From: Bacillota bacterium
GTDB lineage: Bacteria > Bacillota > Clostridia > Lachnospirales > Lachnospiraceae
Length of the DNA: 64,000 nucleotides
Direction: 5' to 3'
Assembly (NCBI GenBank): GCA_023423335.1
Contig: JAFAFU010000030.1
Span: 1-64,000, forward strand
The notes beneath the pieces were generated by a model. The model searched no databases, was not told the DNA's origin, and saw only the letters and a program-made list of their open reading frames with translations. Shown in pieces: positions 23,401-32,733 of the stretch. Position numbers and translations under genes: made by a program. Position 1 is the stretch's first letter. Every line of letters starts with the position of its first letter.

Positions 23401-24990
23401 ATGGACCAATACCTGATTTACCTGCGTAAGTCCCGTGCCGATGTGGAGGCTGAAGCCAGAGGGGAAATGGAAACCCTTGCCCGGCACGAGAAAGCCCTGG
23501 TCGAATTGTCCGGACGGCTTAAGCTGAATGTGACCGAGATATACCGGGAAGTTGTATCCGGAGAAACGATTGCTGCCCGTCCCAGGATGCAGCAGCTGCT
23601 ATCCGAGGTGGAGCAGGGAATATGGTCCGGTGTTCTTGTCATGGAGATTGAGCGGCTTGCCCGCGGAGATTCCATTGACCAGGGTATTGTGGCGCAGGCC
23701 TTCCGGATCTCGGGTACCAAGATCATCACTCCTTCCAAGACCTTTGACCCCAGCAATGAGTTTGACGAAGAATATTTTGAATTCGGGCTGTTTATGTCCC
23801 GGCGCGAATATAAGACGATTAACCGGCGTATCCAGAGAGGCCGGATTGCCTCAGTCAAGGAAGGTAAATTCATATCCTCCGTAGCCCCCTACGGCTATGT
23901 TAGAAAGAAGCTTGCCCGGGATAAAGGCTTTACTCTGGAAGTACACCCGGAGCAGGCCGATGTGGTCCGGATGATCTTTGAATGGTATACCGTCGGTGAG
24001 CTGCGGGAGGACGGATCGTATTATGCATTAGGGGCAACCCGCATTGCCCGCAAGCTGGACTCCCTGGGGATTAAGCCCCTGATAAACAATACCTGGTCCA
24101 GATCCTCCATTACCGACATCCTGAAAAACCCGGTGTATACCGGCAAGATCCGGTGGTCCTACCGGAAGGAAGTCAAGGTGAGGAAAGACGGCCATATCGT
24201 TAAGATACGCCCAAACTCTGACGACTATATCCTGGTGGACGGCCTCCACAAGCCCATTATTGACCAAGATACCTTTGATAAGGCGCAGCAGCTCCTTGAC
24301 AGCCGCAGCCACTCCCCCATCCCGGGAAACTGCATTTTAAAAAATCCCCTTACCGGCGTCCTATACTGCGGTAAATGCGGCACCATGATGACAAGGCTCG
24401 CTAAGTCCTCCAAGACTCCTTATGATACCGTTAAATGCCCCAACCGGTACTGTGACAATATCTCCTCCCCTTTATATCTCGTGGAAAAGATCCTGATCGA
24501 CGAGCTGGGTCTCTGGCTCTCTTATTTTAAAGTCAGGTGGGCACAGGAGAAGCTTGATATACCCTATGCCAAGGCCATTGAGGCAAAGGAAACAGAAATC
24601 AGCTATACTCTGTCGCAGCTGGATAAGCTCCGGGAGCAGCGTGACCGTACATATGAATTGTTGGAACAGGGTATTTATACTGTCGAAGTATTCTCCGAAC
24701 GGATCCAGAAGCTCACGGCCCAGATCGACAGCCTGCAGCTGTCCGTACACACTCTTCAGAAGGATCTGCAAAGATTAAGGAACCAGGCAGGCCAGAATGA
24801 GATCTTCATACCGCGGGCGGAGCATATATTAAGTGAATATTATGATCTGGAGTCCGCGTCGGCGAAGAATGAAGTATTGAAGGAAATCGCAGAGCGGATT
24901 GAATACATCAAAACCGAGCCGAGCCGCAAGGGAGACCGTGATAATGCCAACTTTAAAGTCAAGATTTACCCGAGAGTAATTAAATTCTGA
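23401..24990 (+). CDS. Large serine recombinase (prophage integrase)
   Basis: 529 aa. Resolvase domain with catalytic Ser11 in YLIYLRKSR and the E-R-LARG motif (VMEIERLARGDSIDQG), a recombinase domain, a zinc ribbon (LYCGKCGTMMTRL … CPNRYC, about 345-375) and a long C-terminal coiled coil. The open frame starts earlier (GTG 23332), but ATG 23401 has AGGGAG upstream and begins the family-typical sequence. It catalyses integration and, with a partner factor, excision. Its stop is 3 nt from the truncated LysM-GH18 gene, placing the attachment site here. Confidence 0.93.
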   Translation: MDQYLIYLRKSRADVEAEARGEMETLARHEKALVELSGRLKLNVTEIYREVVSGETIAARPRMQQLLSEVEQGIWSGVLVMEIERLARGDSIDQGIVAQAFRISGTKIITPSKTFDPSNEFDEEYFEFGLFMSRREYKTINRRIQRGRIASVKEGKFISSVAPYGYVRKKLARDKGFTLEVHPEQADVVRMIFEWYTVGELREDGSYYALGATRIARKLDSLGIKPLINNTWSRSSITDILKNPVYTGKIRWSYRKEVKVRKDGHIVKIRPNSDDYILVDGLHKPIIDQDTFDKAQQLLDSRSHSPIPGNCILKNPLTGVLYCGKCGTMMTRLAKSSKTPYDTVKCPNRYCDNISSPLYLVEKILIDELGLWLSYFKVRWAQEKLDIPYAKAIEAKETEISYTLSQLDKLREQRDRTYELLEQGIYTVEVFSERIQKLTAQIDSLQLSVHTLQKDLQRLRNQAGQNEIFIPRAEHILSEYYDLESASAKNEVLKEIAERIEYIKTEPSRKGDRDNANFKVKIYPRVIKF

Positions 24991-25020
24991 CAATTACCAG
25001 TGATTTGCACGTACCGAAGT
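24991..25020. other. Right attachment site (attR) region of the prophage
   Basis: Host-like coding sequence of the LysM-GH18 gene stops matching its family after YEWGYT (about 25017), and the remaining 7 codons up to the integrase are phage DNA. The crossover must therefore lie within a few bases of this interval. The other half of the gene should sit next to attL, left of the window. Confidence 0.65.
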
Positions 25021-25875
25021 GTATCCCCATTCATACGTCATCAAAAGAACAATATCCGCTACTGCACCAATCGCCGGATAATCATGGGCTTCATAAAGCA
25101 AACCGGTCATCTCGCCCGAGGTTTTCGGTACAAGAGCAACCAAAGTAAGCAGTCCTAACGGGCGCAGCCGCTCTGCCACCGCTGTAATAAACGCGACAAA
25201 ACTTTCCCGGTCCTCCGGCAATATAAATTCAAAATCGATGTCCAGACCCTGATAACCCTTCGCCTGCATTGTTTCTACGATATTATCAATTAATGCAGCC
25301 TGCCCGGCGGGATTTAGGAACATTTCATGGGCAATCTGGCTGTTGAATTCCTGCTCCGGTGTCATCGGAGCCAGCATCATGATGGCGCCCACTCCTGCTT
25401 CTCTGGCCTGGGCAATCAGCTCCTCATCATCAATGGGAACCAATTCACCCTGAGGAGAGAAGCCATAAGTAAATAAGGACAGATATGTCAGAAACGGCAG
25501 GGTCTTACTTAAGGTCTGCCGGTTTATGAACGGATAGGCATAGCCGGTTATGAGAGCTGTATCAATGCGCCCTTCATCCTGAAAACTAATGACCAGTGTT
25601 TCTCCCGGTACAATGTTACTCTCTACCGCAGCCCAGGGATTGTTCTGTAATATCCTTAAGGTTGTAGTATCATATTGCTCTGCAATAGAGGTCAGGGTAT
25701 CCCCCTGAACAATTGTATGGACGACCTCAGGGACTCTGACTACGATGCTCTGCCCTACGACCAAATTATCCGGATTTGGTAATTCATTATCAACAATTAA
25801 ACGCTCCGTCGTAACGCCGAACTGCTGCGCAATTGATCCGATGGTATCTCCCGGTTCCACTACATAAATAGTCAT
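24994..25875 (-). pseudogene. LysM-GH18 (SleL/YaaH-like) gene split by the prophage, 5' part
   Basis: 293 aa remain of a protein normally near 420-430 aa. Two LysM domains (about 2-47 and 51-96) bind peptidoglycan; the GH18 barrel follows with the catalytic DIDFEF (212-217, Glu216). The sequence runs normally to MTYEWGYT (286), where relatives continue YGPPMAVAP, but here ends SVRANHW-stop 3 nt from the integrase gene. SleL/YaaH enzymes act on spore cortex fragments. Excision of the element would restore the gene, as in skin-type elements (inference). Confidence 0.85.
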
Positions 25876-25957
25876 ACTCCTTGCATCTCCAGCGTGAAAG
25901 CTTCAATAAATAATATATGCCGATATTACCGTAGTGTGAAGAAAATTGATCCCGCTG

Positions 25958-25986
25958 TTGCAACAGACCGCACTTTTGCGTATAAT
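25958..25986 (+). promoter_or_regulatory. Promoter of the flavin-reductase-like gene
   Basis: TTGCAA (25958-25963), 17-nt spacer, TATAAT (25981-25986), 31 nt before the start codon; GAGGAGGG serves as ribosome site. Confidence 0.65.
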
Positions 25987-26017
25987 ACAGATAGTAGAAT
26001 GAGGAGGGAAGACCGGA

Positions 26018-26545
26018 ATGAAAGAATATAAATTGATGTCCCCGGAACTGATCCGAAAAAACCCGTTTCAGCTGCTGGGTAAAGAATGGATGCTGATTAC
26101 GGCAGGAAATGAAGAAAAGGTTAATACAATGACTGCCTCTTGGGGCGGTTTGGGTGTCATGTACGGCAAAAATGTTGCCTTCATTGTTATCCGTCCAACC
26201 CGATATACAAAGGAATTCGTGGAGAGGGAAGATACCTTTTCCTTGAGCTTTTTTGATAAGGGCTTTCGTAAAAAACTAAATTATCTGGGCACTGTCTCAG
26301 GCAGGAATGAGAATAAGATAGCCAAATCCGGTTTGACCGTAGTACGTTATGAAGATACCCCATACTTTGATGAGGCAAGGTTAGTATTCATCTGTAAGAA
26401 AATGTTTAAACAGCCTCTGAACACCGATGGTTTGGAAAATAACCAGCTGAAACAAACCTGGTACCCCAATGGTGATTATCATACCCTGTACATTGCAGAG
26501 ATTACCCATGTGTTACAGCTCAGAGGCCATATAGATACTGAATAA
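26018..26545 (+). CDS. Flavin reductase-like FMN-binding split-barrel protein
   Basis: 175 aa. NTMTASWGGLGVMYGKNVAF and VIRPTRYTKEFVE are characteristic of the flavin reductase-like (DIM6/NTAB) family, which binds FMN in a split barrel. The substrate is unknown. It is a single-gene unit with its own promoter and a strong terminator. Confidence 0.85.
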   Translation: MKEYKLMSPELIRKNPFQLLGKEWMLITAGNEEKVNTMTASWGGLGVMYGKNVAFIVIRPTRYTKEFVEREDTFSLSFFDKGFRKKLNYLGTVSGRNENKIAKSGLTVVRYEDTPYFDEARLVFICKKMFKQPLNTDGLENNQLKQTWYPNGDYHTLYIAEITHVLQLRGHIDTE

Positions 26546-26575
26546 AAGCAGGCAGCAGATTCATACCATGCAATC

Positions 26576-26626
26576 AGGCATTCCGGCGATAAGAGTAATA
26601 CTTATCGTGAGAATGCCTTTATTTTT
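26576..26626 (+). terminator. Terminator of the flavin-reductase-like gene
   Basis: AGGCATTC/GAATGCCT outer stem (26576-26583, 26611-26618) with inner CGATAAG/CTTATCG and a following TTATTTTT. It overlaps the stop codon of the convergent YbaK gene. Confidence 0.8.
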
Positions 26627-27092
26627 CCCAGTCCTTACATACATCCACCCATTTGCTGCATCCGCTGTAACGCTCCAGCTCATCACAGGTGAGCTTTATG
26701 GCGGAATTGCCGCTTCCGCAGGCCGGGAACACCGTGTCAAATCTTTTCAGGGATATGTCCAAATATACCGGAGTATCTCCATTCAGTCCAAAAGGGCATA
26801 CCCCACCCGGGGCATAACCGGTTTGCTGCAAAACCTCCTCATAGGACAGCATCCTGGCCTTGAAACCATACTCCTGCTTGAATTTACTGTTGTCAATCTT
26901 CGCATCCCCGGCTGTAACGATTACCATTGCTCCCTCCCCCTTTTGAAAGGAGAGCGTCTTGGCAATTCTGCAAGGCTCCACTCCCACCGCTTTCGAAGCC
27001 AGTTCCACTGTGGCACTGGAGATATCAAACTCAAGGATATCCCCATCTCTTCCCCATTGTTTCAGATATTCTCTTACTTTATCCACTGACAT
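26619..27092 (-). CDS. YbaK/ProX-type aminoacyl-tRNA deacylase
   Basis: 157 aa. RIAKTLSFQKGEGAMVIVTAG, then KFKQEYGFKARMLSYEEVLQ and APGGVCPFGL (conserved GGVxPFG) place it in the YbaK/EbsC fold that hydrolyses mischarged prolyl-tRNA. Full length for the family. Convergent with the flavin reductase gene; transcribed with its own start at 27092. Confidence 0.88.
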   Translation of the reverse strand: MSVDKVREYLKQWGRDGDILEFDISSATVELASKAVGVEPCRIAKTLSFQKGEGAMVIVTAGDAKIDNSKFKQEYGFKARMLSYEEVLQQTGYAPGGVCPFGLNGDTPVYLDISLKRFDTVFPACGSGNSAIKLTCDELERYSGCSKWVDVCKDWEK

Positions 27093-27131
27093 TGTACTTC
27101 ATCCTCTCTTAATTCATATGTAAAGCTTTAA

Positions 27132-28124
27132 TCACTTTCTATAATGATGATAGATAGCATCATTATATTTCCTGGAGACCAGATGTCCATTCCCTTCTTC
27201 TATCATCCTTAGACATTTAGCCAGCAAAGTGGGATCAAGCTCATTCCTTTCGGCAAGCCGTGCAATTTCCTGTTGACTTAGTTCCTTCACTGACTCCGGA
27301 TGGTAACGCTCCTCCTGCTCCCTTCGGTATTGTTCTTCCTGTTCCTTTCGTTTACGCTCTTTCTCCAACTCTAACTGATAGCGCTCCTTCTCTTCTGCTA
27401 CCATAATGCTGATTTTTTCACATTCCTCTTTAAAATCACATTCCATCCAGCCATCCTGTCTTAGGACAATCTCCCGGATAGGATAACTTCGCTTACATAT
27501 CCTGAATTTACGCTTCTTTCCGATTCGGTAACTGAAACTCTTCTTCAGGATCAACCATTCCTTGTCCGTATCCAGCAGTGCCACATAGCCCATAGCGTTC
27601 TGCAGCAGATTCTGATACCAATCCAGTTGTTTATTCTCCTTGTCCATTCTTGATCCGAGCAGATAAATTCTTAACAGGTTTTCCCCCTGATAATATGCAT
27701 CCCGTTCCTGGTATTTTTCCAAGCTGTTATTCTGCAAGCGATAATCCACTGTAATATCCCGATCATAACCGCTCCTGCAAAATAGGGTACTGTACATACC
27801 GTTATCCATTCGGTATCTGGCGGTGACATCTCCCTCCGGAAAGCTCCTCTTTAGCAGGGAATACAGCAGACGCTTTCCCTTTTTCAATTCTTCGGATTCA
27901 TTTCCGCTGCCATAATCACAATCCACCAGATCGTAATGGGCAAAATATGGCTCCCTGACCTGTCCGGCCGCCAGATAAACCGGTGCGCCGCATTCCACAC
28001 AGGTAAGTTTTTTCTCCGCGGCAGCCTGTTTCCATTCAAGCACCAGCTCTTCCAGGTAGTATCCTTCCCTGTCCTTAAGATCAAAGGTACAGATTGTCCT
28101 CCCCTGATATATACCATTCTCCAT
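27132..28124 (-). CDS. CoiA-like protein with N-terminal zinc ribbon (DUF6035-like)
   Basis: 330 aa from the ATG at 28124, which follows GGGAGGGG; the open frame reaches back to 28283 without better support. Near residues 40-60 lies LTCVECGAPVYLAAGQVREP followed by YFAHYD, the CoiA-type zinc ribbon and HxH region, then SEELKKGKRLLYSLLKRSFP. A charged coiled coil (about 245-285) precedes a short C-terminal domain. CoiA-like proteins are predicted nucleases linked to DNA uptake; this member's role is not established. Confidence 0.7.
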   Translation of the reverse strand: MENGIYQGRTICTFDLKDREGYYLEELVLEWKQAAAEKKLTCVECGAPVYLAAGQVREPYFAHYDLVDCDYGSGNESEELKKGKRLLYSLLKRSFPEGDVTARYRMDNGMYSTLFCRSGYDRDITVDYRLQNNSLEKYQERDAYYQGENLLRIYLLGSRMDKENKQLDWYQNLLQNAMGYVALLDTDKEWLILKKSFSYRIGKKRKFRICKRSYPIREIVLRQDGWMECDFKEECEKISIMVAEEKERYQLELEKERKRKEQEEQYRREQEERYHPESVKELSQQEIARLAERNELDPTLLAKCLRMIEEGNGHLVSRKYNDAIYHHYRK

Positions 28125-28294
28125 AACCGGATACCCCTCCCGCTCTGGTAGCAGTATTATGCAGGAATGCTTATGTCTTCCTGCCCAACCAACAATATTA
28201 TATAGAATTTGTGGATAATAATCAATTATAATAAGACCTACGGAACAGGATTCGTCATTTGCACCCGCCTGCAAGGCAGGCAAAGGAGGACTCT

Positions 28295-29062
28295 ATGATT
28301 TTACGTAAAAAGATCATTGCCGCTGTCGCAGCCGCCTTCATGTCCCTGACATTGTTTACGGCTACCGCATCCGCGGCTGATTATAAGATTGTAACCAATG
28401 ACACCCTCTACACCATCAGCCGCCTGTTTAACACATCCGTCAACAAGCTTATGTCGGATAATAAGCTCTCTTCCGCCAATATTTATCCCGGTCAGGTGCT
28501 CAATGTACCGGCTCAGATTTATACTGTGAAGCAGGGGGATACCCTCTACTTGATAGCCAAAAGTAAGGGAATCTCACTAAGCTCCCTTCAAAAGGCGAAT
28601 AATAAATGGAACAACCTTATTGTTCCGGGACAGAAGCTATTATTACCCGGCGTCACATCTTCTGCGGCAGCGCCTGCTCAGGATACTGTTATTCGATACA
28701 CCACCGCTGAGGTTGATCTTCTGGCCAGACTGATTACCGCAGAAGCAAGAGGGGAATCCTATGAAGCAATGGTAGGCGTGGGTGCCGTGGTTGTGAACCG
28801 TGTGCAGAGCTCTGAATGGCCTAATAGCATCACTGCCGTAATCAACCATGTATCCGGCGGTTACCAGCAGTTTACCCCCGTAAAGAACGGCCAAATCAAC
28901 ACTCCGGCTACTTCAGGTGCCATACGTGCTGCCTGGGCTGCCCTATATGGCAAAGATCCCAGTAAAGGTGCCATATTCTACTTTGATGACAGTTCAACAA
29001 ACCAGTGGCTGTGGTCCAAACCGATTACGGCCCGAATTGATCATATGGTATTCGTAAAATAG
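28295..29062 (+). CDS. Secreted LysM cell-wall hydrolase, SleB-like (Hydrolase_2)
   Basis: 255 aa. Signal peptide (about 1-29, cleaved near ATASAA), two LysM domains (about 31-75 and 78-120) and a C-terminal Hydrolase_2 domain with ARLITAEARGESYEAMVGVG (catalytic Glu) and QQFTPVKNGQI. Such enzymes are lytic transglycosylases active on cortex or wall. The open frame starts at 28259, but AAAGGAGG precedes the ATG at 28295. A strong terminator follows. Confidence 0.9.
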   Translation: MILRKKIIAAVAAAFMSLTLFTATASAADYKIVTNDTLYTISRLFNTSVNKLMSDNKLSSANIYPGQVLNVPAQIYTVKQGDTLYLIAKSKGISLSSLQKANNKWNNLIVPGQKLLLPGVTSSAAAPAQDTVIRYTTAEVDLLARLITAEARGESYEAMVGVGAVVVNRVQSSEWPNSITAVINHVSGGYQQFTPVKNGQINTPATSGAIRAAWAALYGKDPSKGAIFYFDDSSTNQWLWSKPITARIDHMVFVK

Positions 29063-29079
29063 TAATATAAACTATAGGA

Positions 29080-29130
29080 AAGGCCCCGGATCAAAACCAA
29101 GCGATTGTCTCGGTTCTGATCCGGGGCCTT
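29080..29130. terminator. Bidirectional terminator between convergent genes
   Basis: A 14-bp stem (AAGGCCCCGGATCA 29080-29093 with TGATCCGGGGCCTT 29117-29130). It lies between the LysM hydrolase and the convergent phospholipase-family gene and can serve both. Confidence 0.8.
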
Positions 29131-29136
29131 ATTCCG

Positions 29137-29757
29137 TTATACGTATTCCATAGGTAATTGTGGTCCGATATCCGCTGACCTCTTTAAGCTATGGAAGGTC
29201 AGTTCATAGAAACCAAGTATCGCATCCACTACCTTGTGGCATAAAAAAACAATATATGCGATATCAATCCTTACTGCCTTCAAGGCTCTTAAATATTCCT
29301 TATGGGTCCTTTGGATAAACAGTATTATTTCCTCCACAGAATGGGAAATTCCATGCCTTACATGATCCTTAAGAGCTACACTGTGATTCACATATTTTCT
29401 CATCATATGCTTAAGCTCTTTCTCATAATAGACATGTTCGGACATAGTTCCGGTAAAGATGTGATTGTGGGGATATGTACAATAGTCTGCCAGATAGTGG
29501 GTAATCACCCCTAAATGCCTGGCATAGTAACCGTTAATTCCTTTATTCACATCATAATCTACAGTTACTCTCCTGATCTCGTCAATCAGGATATCAAAGG
29601 TCTCGTCAATGGTGTGTCTTCTTGTCAGAAAGGAAGGCTTTAAGTCCGGGAGTATGCTTCCCATGTAGAAGGCCTTCTTATGCTCGTTCAGATCTTCTAC
29701 CTGCATGTTACTGAGGAGAAGCTTTGCAAGTGATAAATGAGATTTTTTTCTCATCAT
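29137..29757 (-). CDS. Zinc-dependent phospholipase C family protein
   Basis: 206 aa. SHLSLAKLLLSNM, FYMGSILPDLKPSF, RRHTIDETF, HLGVITHYLADYCTYPHNH and the later ISHSVEEII provide the His/Asp series of the PF00882 zinc phospholipase C fold. No signal peptide, unlike secreted clostridial toxins, so it is probably an intracellular relative of unknown substrate. Confidence 0.8.
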   Translation of the reverse strand: MMRKKSHLSLAKLLLSNMQVEDLNEHKKAFYMGSILPDLKPSFLTRRHTIDETFDILIDEIRRVTVDYDVNKGINGYYARHLGVITHYLADYCTYPHNHIFTGTMSEHVYYEKELKHMMRKYVNHSVALKDHVRHGISHSVEEIILFIQRTHKEYLRALKAVRIDIAYIVFLCHKVVDAILGFYELTFHSLKRSADIGPQLPMEYV

Positions 29758-30071
29758 TACCTCCTATGGAAGGAGACAAGTCAGAAGTATAATTACTATT
29801 AACCTGTCACAGCAATAGCATCCGGGGGGATGCAGTCTGCCAAAAACGCTACGGATAAAATCATACACCTATCTTCCGTGAATCACAATAGTAAATTACT
29901 GCATTGTTTATAGCACTATTTTAATAAACACATAGTGCATATTCTACAGCATTAATATGAAATAATTATAAAATAATCCCTAAATCTTGACATTGCCTAT
30001 GTGTTCCTGTTATATTAGTTAATGAATGTTTCACTTATGACATATGATTGAATTTTTTAGGAGATGATTTA
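29758..30071. other. Intergenic region with the hlyC/CNNM promoter
   Basis: About 314 nt between divergent genes. It contains a plus-strand promoter (TTGACA 29987-29992, 18-nt spacer, TATATT 30011-30016) for the CNNM/CorC-type gene, and otherwise AT-rich sequence in which I see no gene. A 57-nt stretch near 29810-29830 is GC-rich without a clear structure. Confidence 0.6.
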
Positions 30072-31352
30072 TTGGATCCCAGTGATGCCACGCAACTGAT
30101 TATATTAATTATTTTGTTAGCTCTATCTGCTTTCTTCTCAAGTTCGGAAACTGCCTTGACCACCGTCAATAAGCTGCGGATGCGTTCTCTTGCCGATGAC
30201 GATATCCGGGGAGCCAAAATGGTTCTAAAGCTGATTGAAGAACCGGGGAAAATGCTTAGTGCTATATTAATCGGTAATAATATAGTCAATATCACTGCTT
30301 CATCCATCGCGACTGCGATGGCCATAAAATTGTGGAGTAACGAATGGATCGGTGTAGTGACCGGTACACTTACTCTGCTAATATTGATTTTTGGCGAAAT
30401 TACTCCGAAGTCAATATCCACGATCTATGCTGAGAAGCTGTCCCTAAGGATTGCCGGACCAATCTATGCAGTTACCAAGCTGTTGACACCGGTAATCTTC
30501 ATAGTAAATAAACTGTGTTTTGGTCTGATGCTTCTGCTCCGCATTGACCCAAAAACCAAGACCACCGCTATTACCGAAAACGAACTTCGTACCATTCTGG
30601 ATTTTTCCCATGAGGAAGGGGTCATTGAAAGCGAAGAACGCAGAATGATCACCAATGTGGTAGATTTCGGCGACTCCTTAGCCAAAGATGTTATGGTACC
30701 CCGGATCGATATGGCTTTTGCCAGTGCGGACCTTTCCTATGACGAGCTGGTCCAGGCTTTCGCAGTGGATAAATACACCAGAATGCCCGTATATTCAGAA
30801 ACCAGAGATAATGTCATCGGTATCGTAAACCTTAAGGATGTATTCTTCTACAACGGCGATACCGAGAGCTTTCATATCACCGATATCCTCCGTGATCCTT
30901 ATTTTACTTACGAGTTTAAGAAGACCTCGGAGCTTTTGATTGAGATGAGACGCAATTCTATCTCCCTGGCTATCGTACTTGATGAATATGGTGCAACTGC
31001 CGGGCTGATTACCATTGAGGACCTGTTGGAGGAAATCGTCGGTGAGATCCGAGATGAATATGATGACGATGAGGAGGATAGTATTCAGGCCGTATCCGAA
31101 TACGAGTTCATCGTGGACGGTAATACGAAGCTGGATGATATCAATGAAGCCCTCGGCCTATATTTAGAATCAGATGATTACGACTCCATCGCAGGCCATA
31201 TTATATACCTTCTGGACCATCTTCCGGAGGAAGGCGAAGCTGTAACCGACCAGGATGTGGTATTTACGGTAGCTGCCGTAGACAAGAACCGAATCGATAA
31301 GGTTCATATCCTGATGAAACGGCCGGATGAAATAAAGCCTGAGAATGAATAA
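30072..31352 (+). CDS. CNNM/CorC (HlyC-type) membrane protein with CBS domains
   Basis: About 426 aa. DUF21 membrane domain with FFSSSETALTTVNKLRMRSL (about 20-40) and further helices to about 150, then two CBS domains (MVPRIDMAFAS … TRMPVYSETRDNVIGIVNLKD; SISLAIVLDEYGATAGLITIE) and a C-terminal CorC_HlyC domain. It likely exports or senses Mg2+ or Co2+. The start chosen is TTG at 30072, 8 nt after TAGGAG; an earlier TTG at 30048 lacks a ribosome site. Confidence 0.88.
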   Translation: MDPSDATQLIILIILLALSAFFSSSETALTTVNKLRMRSLADDDIRGAKMVLKLIEEPGKMLSAILIGNNIVNITASSIATAMAIKLWSNEWIGVVTGTLTLLILIFGEITPKSISTIYAEKLSLRIAGPIYAVTKLLTPVIFIVNKLCFGLMLLLRIDPKTKTTAITENELRTILDFSHEEGVIESEERRMITNVVDFGDSLAKDVMVPRIDMAFASADLSYDELVQAFAVDKYTRMPVYSETRDNVIGIVNLKDVFFYNGDTESFHITDILRDPYFTYEFKKTSELLIEMRRNSISLAIVLDEYGATAGLITIEDLLEEIVGEIRDEYDDDEEDSIQAVSEYEFIVDGNTKLDDINEALGLYLESDDYDSIAGHIIYLLDHLPEEGEAVTDQDVVFTVAAVDKNRIDKVHILMKRPDEIKPENE

Positions 31353-31386
31353 AATGCAAAATATAAAGAACAATAAAGCTTATATC

Positions 31387-31415
31387 CCCCTGCCTGAACG
31401 AAGGCAGGGGTTTTT
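31387..31415 (+). terminator. Terminator after the CNNM/CorC gene
   Basis: CCCCTGCCT (31387-31395) pairs with AGGCAGGGG (31402-31410) around GAACGA, followed by TTTTTCT. Confidence 0.9.
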
Positions 31416-31470
31416 CTCTATAGAAAATACCCTGTTACTATAATAAAATAAAAATATTTAATTTAACCTA

Positions 31471-31499
31471 TTGACAAACTTAAATAAATTGTATACAAT
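31471..31499 (+). promoter_or_regulatory. Promoter of the glutathione peroxidase gene with palindromic -10 region
   Basis: TTGACA (31471-31476), 17-nt spacer, TACAAT (31494-31499). The -10 is embedded in the perfect palindrome ATTGTATACAAT (31488-31499), and a second half-site TTGTATCAAA follows near 31515. A repressor binding the dyad would block the promoter. The leader to the gene is about 140 nt, AT-rich, without a clear structure. Confidence 0.65.
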
Positions 31500-31641
31500 C
31501 AAAATATATTAATTGTATCAAATTTATTTGTATGAAATATTTAATTTGCCAGGCAATATATATTATAGGCATTTAATATAAAATAAGACTTATAATATCC
31601 TGTAAAGCAAAACAATATAGACTATATGAGGAGGTAACATT

Positions 31642-32187
31642 ATGAGCGTATATGATTTTAAAGTGAAGAACATGAAGGGTGAAGAGATTGGCTTAGACGA
31701 ATATAAAGGGAAGGTATTATTGATTATTAACTCTGCTACTGCCTGCGGATTTACTCCCCAATACGCGGATCTTAAGAATCTATATGAAACTCACGCGGAC
31801 CAGGGCTTCATCATTCTGGATTTCCCCAGCAACCAGTTTCATAACCAGGCGCCAGGCAGCGATGAAGAGATCCATGCTTTCTGTGAAACCAAATTCGGAG
31901 TAAAGTTCCCTATCTTCTCCAAGCTTGAGGTAAAGGGCGAAAATGCACATCCCCTCTTCCGTTATCTCATAAGCCAGAAGGGCTTCTCCGGCCTGCACAA
32001 GAATCACCCTATCGCACCCGCCTTGGAGAATATCCTCTCCACAGAGGAGCCGGATTACAAGAACAAGCCTGACATCAAATGGAACTTCACTAAGTTCTTA
32101 ATTGACCGGGAAGGTAATGTAGTTGAACGGTTTGAGCCCACGGAAAGCTTTGATGTCATCGAGGACCGGATTAAGCAGTTATTGTAA
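31642..32187 (+). CDS. Glutathione peroxidase-family thiol peroxidase (Cys type)
   Basis: 181 aa. NSATACGFTPQY has the peroxidatic Cys at residue 35 in place of selenocysteine; FPSNQF (Gln) and KWNFTKFL (Trp) complete the active site. Bacterial Cys enzymes of this type usually use thioredoxin. It reduces peroxides in the cytoplasm, matching an oxidative-stress role in an anaerobe. Ribosome site GAGGAGG. Confidence 0.92.
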   Translation: MSVYDFKVKNMKGEEIGLDEYKGKVLLIINSATACGFTPQYADLKNLYETHADQGFIILDFPSNQFHNQAPGSDEEIHAFCETKFGVKFPIFSKLEVKGENAHPLFRYLISQKGFSGLHKNHPIAPALENILSTEEPDYKNKPDIKWNFTKFLIDREGNVVERFEPTESFDVIEDRIKQLL

Positions 32188-32234
32188 AACAACCGGGAAT
32201 AAGACAATGGCGTCTTAATCCCCGTTCAATATAC

Positions 32235-32262
32235 AGAGCGCCTTCGGGCGCTCTTTTTCTTA
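32235..32262 (+). terminator. Terminator of the peroxidase gene
   Basis: AGAGCGCC / GGCGCTCT with a TTCG tetraloop (32235-32254), followed by TTTTTCTT. It abuts the stop of the convergent membrane-protein gene. Confidence 0.9.
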
Positions 32263-32700
32263 ATTAAGCTTAGCCGTTATCTGTGTATATAGCTCTTCGG
32301 TCCTTGCTCTGTCTGTGTAATTGATAATCACGTAGAAATCATTTACTTTAATATAAAGATATGGGCCCTCCTCCGAAATAAGATACAATCTGCATAATCC
32401 CAATCCCTCAAGCTTAAAATTACCCTTCTTAACTTCATTGATCGCAGTACCGTTATTTCGTTCCAGAATCTCCGGCAGGGTATCCTTAAGTTCAACCGAG
32501 GATATGGAGCTAAATTCATAAGCCCCGCTATACATCCCCTTAACCTCCAAAGCAGTATCTGTAATAACCACTTCCGTATCTATCTTAAAATTTGCATTCA
32601 TATAGATCAAAAATGCTGCTACTCCGATTATGACAGCTCCACCGATAATAAGTGACGTTATGATGGAATTCTTCTTCCTCTTCTGTCCTCCAACTCTCAT
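32260..32700 (-). CDS. Small membrane-anchored protein, bacterial PH-like domain
   Basis: 146 aa. A basic N-terminus and one membrane helix (about 13-33) precede a beta-rich domain (IDTEVVITDTALEVKGMYSG … YLYIKVNDFYVIINYTD, shown in parts) like bacterial PH domains. It is transcribed from a promoter with TTGAAC (plus 32757-32762) and TATTAT (32734-32739) and a 17-nt spacer. Function unknown. Confidence 0.6.
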   Translation of the reverse strand: MRVGGQKRKKNSIITSLIIGGAVIIGVAAFLIYMNANFKIDTEVVITDTALEVKGMYSGAYEFSSISSVELKDTLPEILERNNGTAINEVKKGNFKLEGLGLCRLYLISEEGPYLYIKVNDFYVIINYTDRARTEELYTQITAKLN

Positions 32701-32733
32701 ATGTTCCTCCCAGGGTATTGAATATATATTCTT

